A DNA stretch of 64,000 nt from JAFGXF01 sp963732595. Its GTDB lineage: Bacteria; Chloroflexota; Anaerolineae; Anaerolineales; Anaerolineaceae. Below are positions 27,765-36,216 of this stretch, piece after piece. The stretch spans positions 2,232,001-2,296,000 of the forward strand of contig CAVSZZ010000002.1 of assembly GCA_963732595.1 (NCBI GenBank). The letters run 5' to 3'. Position numbers and translations under genes: made by a program. Position 1 is the stretch's first letter, and every line of letters starts with the position of its first letter. The notes beneath the pieces were generated by a model. The model saw nothing but the letters and a program-made list of their open reading frames with translations, did not search any database and had not been told where the DNA came from.

Positions 27765-28916
27765 AAGACAATTTCCTACGGTTTGTCCTTCAGGTCTCGT
27801 AGTAATTTATCCTCTCCCTCCCGATGCCGTGTATCGGGAGGGAGAGGGCTCGTATTGTTTGATGTAGGAAAAAATTTATTCTCTTGATTACTAATGTAAC
27901 AATAGAAACAAACACTTGTTACAAATGCGCCTGCTCGCTATGCTCGCGGCGTCCCTCGGAGAGCCTCGTTAATACTCGGCTCACCCGAGGGAGGGTGAGG
28001 GAGGGAAACAAACCTCCTCACTTATGCAATATTGATTTATAAAAACGATCGACCGTTCAATAACAACAAAATAATTTACTCTTATGTCTTTTGGGTACCT
28101 TCCCTCCGGTGGGGCGACCCATTAATTAGAGGTTCAGGAGCGAAGTGTCTATTAGATGCTGCGTCATTCGGAGTGGCGCTATGTAGAACGCCCCACCCGA
28201 GCGAAGCCACTCGGAGGAATGCTCTCCGGGGCACAATACGAAGGCGTCCAGAGGTCCGTGACCCGGAGACACACGCAAAAGGCGTCCAAAGGAGAGCGTC
28301 ACACCTGCCAGGTGCAGATGATGCGCCCAGGCACCGAAACGAAACCCACCTTCCTTTTCACATTTGTCCGTGTGCAGCAAGAAGGCAACTCCCAATAGTT
28401 GTTGTTGCAGGTGCTGACTGTCAGTGATCCGAAGGATGCAATGCAAGCGGATCGAATCGCAGTGCCCTTTTTGTATGACCAGCGTGCCTCTTTATACACA
28501 CATTTGTATTATGATTTATCACCTTGACATATCGCTGTTGCTGCGCTATCCTGTGCTGGTCATAATAAGCTTGTACAGATGACTGTCGTGGAGGGCATAC
28601 ATCATAGAGCTTATCCTGCGATTTGTGTATCCGCAGGATACATTTCACCCTCTAGTATTAACTAATTTAACGAGCCATTAACTTGCCGTGTGAGTGGATA
28701 TTCGCAGCTGGTTGTGGCACATATGTGAAAGGAGGTGAGCCTGCTGGCAAAAACAATGGTAAGTGGTGGTTAAGGCTTTAAATAGATTTTGAGGAGAATG
28801 GATGAACTTTAATATTTCGGAAGTCTAAGCCACGATTTGTAAGCCTCCTGTTTCCGATAAAGTACCGTCTTTGTTGTTTGTAAATATTATGAACCATGAA
28901 ATAAGGAGAATGATCG
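27765..28916. repeat. 1.15-kb gap with several palindromic elements and a promoter
   Basis: No credible protein gene. Contents: a perfect 15-bp hairpin at 27811-27847 (cctctccctcccgat/atcgggagggagagg, resembling 58552-58585). A module at 27928-27951 is the exact inverse of 4210-4233. An imperfect palindrome-rich stretch runs ~28095-28230 with gagtggc/gccactc arms. A promoter lies at 28524-28552. A leader hairpin has arms tatcctgcg (28612-28620) and cgcaggata (28632-28640). Very short open frames with ribosome sites occur just before the M6 protease gene. Confidence 0.65.
28524..28552 (+). promoter_or_regulatory. Candidate promoter for the M6 protease transcript
   Basis: A perfect -35 TTGACA (28524-28529) and a 4/6 -10 TATCCT (28547-28552) are 17 bp apart. 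It would give a leader of about 355 nt that includes the hairpin at 28612-28640. Confidence 0.45.
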
Positions 28917-31142
28917 ATGAAAGCAAAATGGTTAAACGTATTTGTAATCCTGGCAATGCTTTTGATTGCAGTTGTACCTGCGACCAGTGCCGCCCCGATT
29001 TCTTCGGGGGGAGTGGATGATCCACAACCGGCACCCAAAGAAGACAATCGACCGGATCCGTTGACCACAAAGCAATTGGAATTGAAGCAACAAGCACTTG
29101 AGGCTAAGCTCAATGGCAAAGGCCAGGGCAAGGTCAAGGAAGTTGCCAAAGGCCAATACGTCCAACTGGAGCTGGAAGGCACGGGCATGATCTGGACAGT
29201 TTTGGGTGAGTTCAGTGATTTTCCCCATAACTCGATCGCCGAACCTGACCGCGCTGTCAACAATACGACCATTTGGGAACCGGACTTCAGCAAGGCGTTT
29301 ATGGATCAGTTACTTTATGATCAAACGCCAGGCGCTAACTCGATGGCCAACTTTTACCTTGAGCAGTCCTCCGGCCGTTACACCGTAGCAGGTGAGGCGA
29401 CTGACTGGATCATGGTTGGCGATCACCTGATGTACGATGACAATCCTGATTCTAATGTATGGTTCTTCCTGCAGGACATAGTCAATGGCTGGTACGATTC
29501 ACAGATTGCGGCGGGTAAGACCCCTGCCGAGATCAATGCATATCTCAGCCAGTTCGATGTTGCTGATCGTTATGATTACAACTACAACGGCATCTTCGAC
29601 GAACCGGATGGATACATTGATACATTTCAATCAGTTCACGCCGGTGAAGGCGAGGAAGCAGGTGGTGGCGCACTGGGCAGCGAGGCCATTTGGAGCCATA
29701 GCTGGTACGCATTCTACAACCTGATCGGGATAGCGGGTCCGGCTTTTAATCCATACGGTGGCATCCAGGTTGGCGACAGTGATTTCTGGGTCGGCAAATA
29801 CACCGTCCAGCCCGAAAATGGCGGCGTGGGTGTATTCACCCATGAATACGGTCATGACCTGGGTCTACCTGACCTCTATGACACCTCCGGTGGCGAAAAT
29901 GGTACTGCCTTCTGGACGTTGATGTCCTCCGGTTCATGGCTGGGCGATGGCACCGTGGATATCGGCTCCAAATCTTCGCATATGGGCGCCTGGGAAAAAT
30001 TCCAGCTTGGCTGGCTTAACTATGAAGTGGCTTACGCCGGTCAGAAATCCGAGCACAAACTTGGACCGATGGAATTCAATACCAAGCAGGCCCAGGCACT
30101 CTTCGTGATCTTACCGAAGAAGGAAGTTGTCTCGAATATCGGTGCACCATTTGCCGGTGCTCAATACTATTACAGCAGCGCAGGTGATTACCTGGATAAC
30201 CTCATGGCCAAGCCGTTCAATCTGGCAGCCGGGTCTTCCCTGTCTGCCATGGCTAAGTTCAGCACAGAACTTGATTGGGATTACGCCTATGTAGTTGTCT
30301 CGACCGATGGCGGCGCTACTTGGGAAAGTGTTGAGACGAATTTCTCGACCACAACCGATCCAAACGGTCAGAATTTTGGTTTCGGAATCACCGGTGATTC
30401 AGGTGGCTGGGTGAACTTAACTGCGGATCTCTCGGCATTTACAGGCGATGTGCTGGTGGGATTCCGTTACTGGACAGATGCCAATACTGGCGGCTTTGGT
30501 TTCATGGTCGACGATATCAACATCACCGGCTACCCGATTGATGGTGCTGAAACCGATACCGGTTGGAGCTTCGAACCGGCAACAGGTTTCCATGTCACCA
30601 CGGGCATTGAGGCGAAGTTGTTCAACCATTACTATGTTGCCGAGTATCGCACCTATAAAGGCTACGACAGCACGCTCAAAGTTGGCCCCTATTTCTTCGG
30701 CTACCTGAACAATCCTGATCTGGTGAACTTCGTGGATCATTTCCCGTATCAGGATGGCTTGCTGGTCAATTACTGGGATACCTCTCAGAAGAACAACCAA
30801 ACACGACTCCATCCTGGACAGGGTTTGCTCCTGCCGATCGATGCACATTTCCAGACTCTGTACCGTGTCGATGGGGTCCGCTGGCGTAACCGCATCCAAT
30901 CATACGACTCGACGTTCACACTTTCACCGACAGATGCGCTCAACAATCTGCACGTCAACAGTGTGTTGTCGCCAGTTCCGAGCCTGGCGGGCATCTCTGT
31001 CTTTGATGATCGCACCCTGTATTACGATCCAACCAATCCACAGGGCAGCGTCATCAACCCGAACACCGGCACGATGATTCGAATTAAGAGTATCAGTGCT
31101 CAGAATAGTTTCATGCAAATCCAGGTGTTACCTGCGAAATAG
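28917..31142 (+). CDS. Secreted M6-family metalloprotease (immune inhibitor A-like)
   Basis: This 741-residue exported zinc protease has a signal peptide (residues ~1-25, VVPATSAAP), a propeptide-like Lys/Gln-rich segment, and the catalytic domain. The zinc motif HEYGHDLGLPD puts the ligands at His309 and His313, the catalytic Glu at 310 and the third Asp ligand a few residues later; the downstream LMSSGSW is typical of the M6 family. A C-terminal region (~420-540) resembles the MAM-like/beta-sandwich part of immune inhibitor A, with STDGGATWESV and DVLVGFRYWTD. It would degrade extracellular proteins. The ATG at 28917 is 8 nt from aaggag. Confidence 0.9.
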   Translation: MKAKWLNVFVILAMLLIAVVPATSAAPISSGGVDDPQPAPKEDNRPDPLTTKQLELKQQALEAKLNGKGQGKVKEVAKGQYVQLELEGTGMIWTVLGEFSDFPHNSIAEPDRAVNNTTIWEPDFSKAFMDQLLYDQTPGANSMANFYLEQSSGRYTVAGEATDWIMVGDHLMYDDNPDSNVWFFLQDIVNGWYDSQIAAGKTPAEINAYLSQFDVADRYDYNYNGIFDEPDGYIDTFQSVHAGEGEEAGGGALGSEAIWSHSWYAFYNLIGIAGPAFNPYGGIQVGDSDFWVGKYTVQPENGGVGVFTHEYGHDLGLPDLYDTSGGENGTAFWTLMSSGSWLGDGTVDIGSKSSHMGAWEKFQLGWLNYEVAYAGQKSEHKLGPMEFNTKQAQALFVILPKKEVVSNIGAPFAGAQYYYSSAGDYLDNLMAKPFNLAAGSSLSAMAKFSTELDWDYAYVVVSTDGGATWESVETNFSTTTDPNGQNFGFGITGDSGGWVNLTADLSAFTGDVLVGFRYWTDANTGGFGFMVDDINITGYPIDGAETDTGWSFEPATGFHVTTGIEAKLFNHYYVAEYRTYKGYDSTLKVGPYFFGYLNNPDLVNFVDHFPYQDGLLVNYWDTSQKNNQTRLHPGQGLLLPIDAHFQTLYRVDGVRWRNRIQSYDSTFTLSPTDALNNLHVNSVLSPVPSLAGISVFDDRTLYYDPTNPQGSVINPNTGTMIRIKSISAQNSFMQIQVLPAK

Positions 31143-31171
31143 AGTCTCTTGATTTAACCTGGTGATAGTAA

Positions 31172-31206
31172 AAGAGAGCCCGCCTTCTGGCGGGCTCTCT
31201 TTTTTG
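31172..31206. terminator. Bidirectional terminator
   Basis: Arms aagagagcccgcc (31172-31184) and ggcgggctctctt (31189-31201), loop ttct, followed by a T run on the plus strand and T4 on the minus strand. It serves the M6 protease gene and the convergent lipoprotein gene. Confidence 0.92.
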
Positions 31207-31221
31207 GGCTTTTGATTTTAT

Positions 31222-31731
31222 TTAGGGGGGATGATAAATAAATAATTCGTCCACCTTCTGGTCAGTGCAGTGGATCACCTTGCCGGTCGTATCAGTGTGG
31301 TATGAATAGAGCCGACCGCTCACTGCAAACTCGAAATAAAATCCTGGGGTGGTTACCTGAGCGTAAACTACACCTGGCTGGACGCATCCCAAGCTTGTAT
31401 CCGGCCAGAGCATTTCCTGTGTTCTCACTAAAATGATGGACTCCAGGCTGACACCTGACTCCTGAGCCAGAGTGACTTTAGTCTGATGAATAAAAGCCTG
31501 AAAGACAGGGTCAAAGGGTATAGTCAGTATAGGAGTCATCAGACTCTGTGGTGAGGATTTTTTGTCGATCAGAATCGGAATATGTATCGTGTAATTGGTT
31601 CCGCTTGGTAAACCTGACTGGCTGACTGAACCTGGCAGAGGCGTCGCCGTTCCGGTGGGGGAGTCTAATGACTGACAACCTGCCGAAATGAGTAAAATTA
31701 AGGATGCGATCAACCCTAGATGCGATTTCAT
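31222..31731 (-). CDS. Small lipoprotein with WPD-x-SLGC domain
   Basis: This 169-residue protein has a lipoprotein signal; the lipobox ISAGC gives lipidated Cys19. A Ser/Pro/Thr linker follows. The C-terminal ~90 residues contain VTLAQESGVSLESIILVRT, then WPDTSLGCVQPGVVYAQV, TPGFYFEFAV and LYSYHTD. I recognise this as a conserved extracytoplasmic domain found in other Chloroflexota and some cyanobacterial proteins, but it has no known function to me. The two Cys of the domain (SLGC and the one in KVIHC) may form a disulfide. It is convergent with the M6 protease gene. Confidence 0.72.
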   Translation of the reverse strand: MKSHLGLIASLILLISAGCQSLDSPTGTATPLPGSVSQSGLPSGTNYTIHIPILIDKKSSPQSLMTPILTIPFDPVFQAFIHQTKVTLAQESGVSLESIILVRTQEMLWPDTSLGCVQPGVVYAQVTTPGFYFEFAVSGRLYSYHTDTTGKVIHCTDQKVDELFIYHPP

Positions 31732-32328
31732 TAATTTACATCGATTTATAATAAGTGATCATCGTCTGATTGAAAGACGTTTGTGTTACAGAAATGGTTC
31801 CTTCGATTATCTGAAATGGGATTGATCCGATACGCAGATCAGTGAAAAGAGCCGAAAAAATACACCAGACAGTCTGGAGAAGTTCCGAATTTATATCACC
31901 TTTCTCTGGAAAGGGGGATGGTAGCTCAATGGGAAGAACTCATGGAGGAGGTGATTCATCCTCTTCTCCGAAGGACGCAGAGCGCTGGCTATGCTCTGAA
32001 AAGGAGCCCTTGGTCGGTCGGGGGAGAGAAGGCATTGAAGGCATTGAAGGTGCGTTACGGTCATTTCATGCGAGCCTGCTCGCCATGCTCGCGGCATACC
32101 CCCGAGAACCTTCCTTCTGTTGCGACGCAAATCAGTGCGTCGCTCAGAAGGACTCAGCGTTCAAAGAACGCTGAGCTGCCGAACCCCCTCAATACGGGGG
32201 CATATGGCTCGGTTCACCGGAGGTATCAACCCACCCTCCGAAGAACGATCCAATCCTCTCCCCCGACCGGTGTGTAGATTGGAATGAACACCCAGAGGGT
32301 GTGAATCCCAACAACTCATTATCGTCAT
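31732..32328. repeat. Gap with a large nested palindromic element
   Basis: No gene is seen. The outer arms cggtcgggggagag (about 32015-32029) and ctctcccccgaccg (about 32257-32270) enclose further elements. These are a variant of the cgagcatagcgagcaggcg module (32072-32097, inverted), a two-hairpin module (32113-32151 and 32153-32175) and a ccccct/gggggc hairpin. To the left, 31961-32006 matches 58251-58297 (ccgaaggac.cag.gcgctg....ctctgaa). Confidence 0.7.
32113..32181 (-). repeat. Two-hairpin module, copy 2 (inverted)
   Basis: Read on the minus strand, it aligns with 57541-57606 through ggcagctcagcgttc, gaacgctgagtcc and gagcgacgc. Its outer arms are ccttctg/cagaagg, where the other copy has ccctctg/cagaggg: a compensatory change of one pair (C-G to T-A). 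Confidence 0.85.
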
Positions 32329-33552
32329 TCACTTGGACAACAGGTTTGATAACCGATCGATGCGGTGTCGGGTCTCCTCAACAAATACCTTCACTTGATA
32401 CTCTGTCCCCCCCATGACCTCGATCCGTTCCATCGCAACCGTGGTCACGGATAACGCCTTCTGATAATCCCCAACACGATGCTCATAGTACTTCGCCAGC
32501 TCGATGCACGCATACGCATCCCCATGTTCAGCCGCCTTCTCCCACAGCGCCACCGCCTTCTCCCACTCCCCACGTCGCTTGTATAAAAGGGCATACCGCT
32601 CGACCGTCTTCCAGAAATGCTCCTCGGGGATATCCGTCCCCAGCCCGCGCTCGTACAGCGCCACGGCATCCTCGAAATGCTCGAGTTCCTCGAACAAGCG
32701 TGCCAGCGCCACCAGGTCCAACCCGGGAAGTTCGTTGAATCCCAGCGGATCATCCAACAGGGCGGCCGTGTGGGTGAACAGCCCGGCCAGCGACAGCACG
32801 TCCATCGCATTATGGTAAAAGACGCCTGCCAGCGGGCGCGCATCCCCGCTCCTGATGTAATCCACATACATCTGCGGCACCAGGTAACCGGGCACCTCTT
32901 CCTGGGTCCGGAAGGCGCCCAGAATCTGGCGTTCGACCTCGCCCAGCGTCCGGCTGGGTAGCCGGTCGCGCCATAAGCGACGTGCCAGCGGCAGCAGGTC
33001 GAAATGGGGTGTCTCCGCCAGCGGGAACTTCATGCGGTTGAGCGTGTAGCGCCCGCTCAGCATCGGCAGGTCGAAGGCCTTGCCGTTGTAGCTGACCACC
33101 GCGTTCAGGTTGCCCAGCGCTGTTTCGAGTGCCGCCAGCATGGCCGGCTCTTCAGATGGATTACACAGGAAGAACTGGCTCAGCTTGAAACCGCCCTCGA
33201 CCGGGCGGCCGATGCCGACCAGGAACACGAACGTGCCGGTTCCCCCCGAAAGGCCGGTCGTCTCCGTATCCAGGAACACGAAATCATCCGCCTCGGGGTT
33301 GAGCGCATCTGCCAGGCGAGCCCATTCCGCCAGGCGCCGCACGGGCGGCATGGCATGCAGGTGCGCATTGCCGTGGGAGTACTCGGCCGGGAAGAACTGC
33401 TCGACCTGGAAGCATTCGCCGTATATGGTCTTTATGAAGGAGCCATCCAGCACCTTCTCGATTGGGGTGCGCTTGGAGGGTGGGGGGGCTTTGATGCCAT
33501 CCGCGCCCAGCCGCACGCCCAGCGATTTCAAGCGATCCGAGAGCGGACTCAT
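32329..33552 (-). CDS. YprB-like RNase H-fold exonuclease with TPR region
   Basis: The 407-residue protein has a DEDD-type RNase H-like nuclease domain (residues ~85-260): FVFLDTETTGLSGG supplies the first Asp and Glu, VVSYNGKAFDLPML the second Asp, and VFYHNAMDVLSL the last Asp. This matches the YprB family. The C-terminal half (~270-400) is helical TPR-like (ALYERGLG, AVALWEKAAEHGDAYACIELAKYYE). Its start overlaps the stop of the upstream helicase gene by 4 bases (ATGA), so the nuclease and helicase are translated together and probably act together on nucleic acid. Confidence 0.87.
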   Translation of the reverse strand: MSPLSDRLKSLGVRLGADGIKAPPPSKRTPIEKVLDGSFIKTIYGECFQVEQFFPAEYSHGNAHLHAMPPVRRLAEWARLADALNPEADDFVFLDTETTGLSGGTGTFVFLVGIGRPVEGGFKLSQFFLCNPSEEPAMLAALETALGNLNAVVSYNGKAFDLPMLSGRYTLNRMKFPLAETPHFDLLPLARRLWRDRLPSRTLGEVERQILGAFRTQEEVPGYLVPQMYVDYIRSGDARPLAGVFYHNAMDVLSLAGLFTHTAALLDDPLGFNELPGLDLVALARLFEELEHFEDAVALYERGLGTDIPEEHFWKTVERYALLYKRRGEWEKAVALWEKAAEHGDAYACIELAKYYEHRVGDYQKALSVTTVAMERIEVMGGTEYQVKVFVEETRHRIDRLSNLLSK

Positions 33553-36092
33553 GCTTTCATGCTCCCGGCATGCAGAATGGCATCCAAGATGGCCTTCGTC
33601 TCTTTCTTACCGCCCGAGCCGAACTCGCCACCTGGCCCGACGCAGGATGGGCAGCCATCGCTGCACGGGCAGTCCTTCACGACGCCGAGTGCGCGCGATA
33701 AGAGCTCTGTCTGCAGTTCGTACAGGCGTTCCGACAGGCCGATACCACCCGGGATGGCATCGTAAACCACCACCGCCGGGTGCGGACCGTCACCCAGCAA
33801 CCCGGAGCGCAGCACGGCCTGGGGGTCGGAGTGGATGCCGATGTCGTGTGCATCGCACATCAGGAACAGGGGTGCCAGGTTGCCGACCAGGTAGGCCAGC
33901 CCCGACAGCCCCGAGCGCATGCGCACCGACAGTTCCGCCCGCCGGTGGCAGACGGAACACAGCGTGATGAGATTCTCAGGCTGGTTGGCCGCTTCGGGAT
34001 TGGTGAACGCGCGAAAGGGCACTTTGTGGTGGATGTCATGCTGTTGACCGGGTGCTTCCGGCTTGCCGCATACCTGGCAGGCGAACCCATCCCGTGCGCG
34101 GATCTGCTCGCGCAGCCGTGCCCAGCTGGAACCGTATTTGTTGGTGTCGTTGGTCCAGGCACCCATCTCGCGCAGCCGCTCGACTGTTTCTTCCTTCAAC
34201 ATCAACCAGTAGCCCAGCGTGGTCAGCGTACTGGGCGGCAGGGCTACCTCGCCGGTACCGAGCTGCTCATGCGTGTACCAACGGATCTGTTTGTAACCGG
34301 TCACCTGGGTGGTGACGCTCAGCTCGCCATAAGCGCGCGCGCAGCCCGGGCAGTCCTCTTCCTTGAGGACCGAGTTGCTCACAACCGTGGAGGAGGAGAT
34401 CGAGTCGGTGTAGTAATCGCCTTTGAAGGGGGTCAGGCGGGCGATGTGGTGCTCGAGGTCGAGCTGCTCGACCAGGTAGGGCTGGCTTTCATGCAGGTAG
34501 ACCGCCTGCGGATGCACCATCCAGAAGGCGCTCTCGCCGTCCAGCTGGCCGATGGTCCTCAGCCGGCCTTTCTCCTCGACCTGTAAAAGATAGCGGTCGG
34601 GCGAAATGTTGCGCAGCGAGACGTGGCTGGCCGGGTACTGGTCGGCCATCCAGAAGTACGTACCGTTCGTGCTGTGCAGTTGTCCATTCTGCTCCAAATA
34701 CTGCAGGAATTCGGTCAGCTGGTCGACCGGCAGGCGGCCGAAGGCCTCACCCGGTTGGAAGGGCAGTTCGAAGGCTGCCGAGCGGATGTGATCGAGTAGG
34801 ATCAGCAGGTTGTCGGGCTGGATCAGAGCCTGTTCAGGCGAGCGCCCGAAGAAATACTGCGGGTTGCGCGCCAGGAACTGGTCCAGCGCATTGGCTGCCG
34901 TGACCAGCACGGCCAGGGCCGGTTTATCGCTGCGCCCGGCCCGCCCGGCTTCCTGCCAGGTGCCGGCAATGGTGCCCGGGTAGCCCGCCAGGACGGCAGC
35001 CTCGAGCTGGCCGATGTCGATGCCGAGCTCGAGGGCATTGGTGGCCACCACCGCATCGATCTCGCGCTCGCGCAGGCCCTTTTCGATCGCGCGCCGCTCG
35101 AGCGGCAGGTAACCGCTGCGGTAGCCGCGCACTTTCTCCGGATGGTCGCTGCGCTCAGCGCGCAGGTAGGAGAGCATGACCTCGACCGCCGGGCGCGAAC
35201 GCCCGAATACAATGGTCTGGATATCCTGGCTGAGGAGGTCACCCGCCAGCCGCACGCTTTCCATCAGGACCGAGCGCCGGATGCCGAGTTCCTCGTTGAG
35301 CAAGGGCGGGTTGTAGATCACGAAGTGCTTTTCCCCGTGGGGTGCGCCGTCGTTGTCGATCACGACCACGTCATCCTCGATCAGCTTACCGGCCAACTCG
35401 CCCGGGTTGCCGATGGTGGCGGAGGTCAGGATGAATTGGGGATTGCTGCCGTAATAGCGCGCAACCCGCCGCAGCCGGCGCAGCACGTTGGCCACGTGCG
35501 ATCCGAACACGCCGCGATAGGTATGCAGTTCGTCCAGGACGACATATCTTAAGTTGGCAAACAGGTCGCTCCACAGCGTGTGGTGGGGCAGGATGCCGGT
35601 ATGCAGCATGTCGGGGTTGGTCAGCAGGATGCGCGCATTCTTGCGGATGCCGGGGCGCTGGCTGGTCGGTGTGTCACCGTCATAGATCCCCGGTGGGATG
35701 CCCGGGGTTTCCAGACCGGCGTTGATCCCCTGCAGCTTTTCGAGCTGGTCCTGCGTCAGTGCCTTGGTCGGGAACAGGTACAGGGCGCGCGCATTTTCAT
35801 CGGCCAACAGAGCATCCAGGATGGGCAGGTTGTAGGCCAGGGTCTTGCCGCTGGCGGTCGAGGTGACGACCACCACATGGCTGCCCTGGCGCACGGCCTG
35901 CCAGGTGCTGGCCTGATGGCTGTAGAGTGCATTCACCCCGCTGTGGTTCAGCTGGTTCAGGAGCTGCGGGTGCAGTTCCGGTGGGAAGGGTTCCGTGCGC
36001 GCGGGGCAGGCGGGCAGCGTCTGCCAGGCAGCGACGCTCTCGGTGATGGTGGGATCCTTGCGCCAGAATTTTAAAAGTTTATCGAGTGACAT
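33549..36092 (-). CDS. YprA/Hrq1-type DEAD/DEAH helicase with embedded HNH domain and DUF1998 C-terminus
   Basis: The 847-residue superfamily 2 helicase has Walker A TSTASGKTLAYNLP (about residue 72), the DEAH-type VVLDELHTYRG (~185), SATIGNPGELA (~222) and a helicase-C domain ending ELGIDIGQLEAAVLAGYPGT...QEAGRAGRS. The C-terminal DUF1998/zinc region carries DCPCSDGCPSCVG (~805). Between them, at ~660-720, lies a complete HNH motif: CQVCGKPE, DIHHKVPF, NLITLCSVCHRR. That insertion is unusual. Start chosen at the ATG at 36092 (MSLDKLLKFWRKDP); upstream in-frame sequence overlaps the divergent promoter. It is coupled to the YprB-like gene. Confidence 0.88.
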   Translation of the reverse strand: MSLDKLLKFWRKDPTITESVAAWQTLPACPARTEPFPPELHPQLLNQLNHSGVNALYSHQASTWQAVRQGSHVVVVTSTASGKTLAYNLPILDALLADENARALYLFPTKALTQDQLEKLQGINAGLETPGIPPGIYDGDTPTSQRPGIRKNARILLTNPDMLHTGILPHHTLWSDLFANLRYVVLDELHTYRGVFGSHVANVLRRLRRVARYYGSNPQFILTSATIGNPGELAGKLIEDDVVVIDNDGAPHGEKHFVIYNPPLLNEELGIRRSVLMESVRLAGDLLSQDIQTIVFGRSRPAVEVMLSYLRAERSDHPEKVRGYRSGYLPLERRAIEKGLREREIDAVVATNALELGIDIGQLEAAVLAGYPGTIAGTWQEAGRAGRSDKPALAVLVTAANALDQFLARNPQYFFGRSPEQALIQPDNLLILLDHIRSAAFELPFQPGEAFGRLPVDQLTEFLQYLEQNGQLHSTNGTYFWMADQYPASHVSLRNISPDRYLLQVEEKGRLRTIGQLDGESAFWMVHPQAVYLHESQPYLVEQLDLEHHIARLTPFKGDYYTDSISSSTVVSNSVLKEEDCPGCARAYGELSVTTQVTGYKQIRWYTHEQLGTGEVALPPSTLTTLGYWLMLKEETVERLREMGAWTNDTNKYGSSWARLREQIRARDGFACQVCGKPEAPGQQHDIHHKVPFRAFTNPEAANQPENLITLCSVCHRRAELSVRMRSGLSGLAYLVGNLAPLFLMCDAHDIGIHSDPQAVLRSGLLGDGPHPAVVVYDAIPGGIGLSERLYELQTELLSRALGVVKDCPCSDGCPSCVGPGGEFGSGGKKETKAILDAILHAGSMKA

Positions 36093-36166
36093 AGCGTGAT
36101 CCCGACAAGTATACTGCCAACTCCTGCCGCGGGCTTGTGAGTGGCAGCTGAGCGACCTGCAGAAAG

Positions 36167-36175
36167 TGATACAAT
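36167..36175 (+). promoter_or_regulatory. Extended -10 of the uridine kinase-like gene
   Basis: TGaTACAAT, 41 nt before the ATG at 36217; no -35 match at the expected distance. Confidence 0.5.
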
Positions 36176-36216
36176 ATCTGCCGTTTAACACGACAAGAGA
36201 GTAAAAGACGATCCAT

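Noticed and set aside
28910..28920. Alternative ATG at 28910 giving a Cys-rich out-of-frame peptide at the M6 protease start
   Set aside because: It is only 1 nt from the aaggag ribosome site, too close to initiate; the ATG at 28917 has proper spacing and encodes the signal peptide.
31842..32277. Overlapping 110- and 119-residue open frames in the 32-kb gap
   Set aside because: Both are made of repeat modules that also occur untranslated at 57-58 kb; no domain, no conserved frame.
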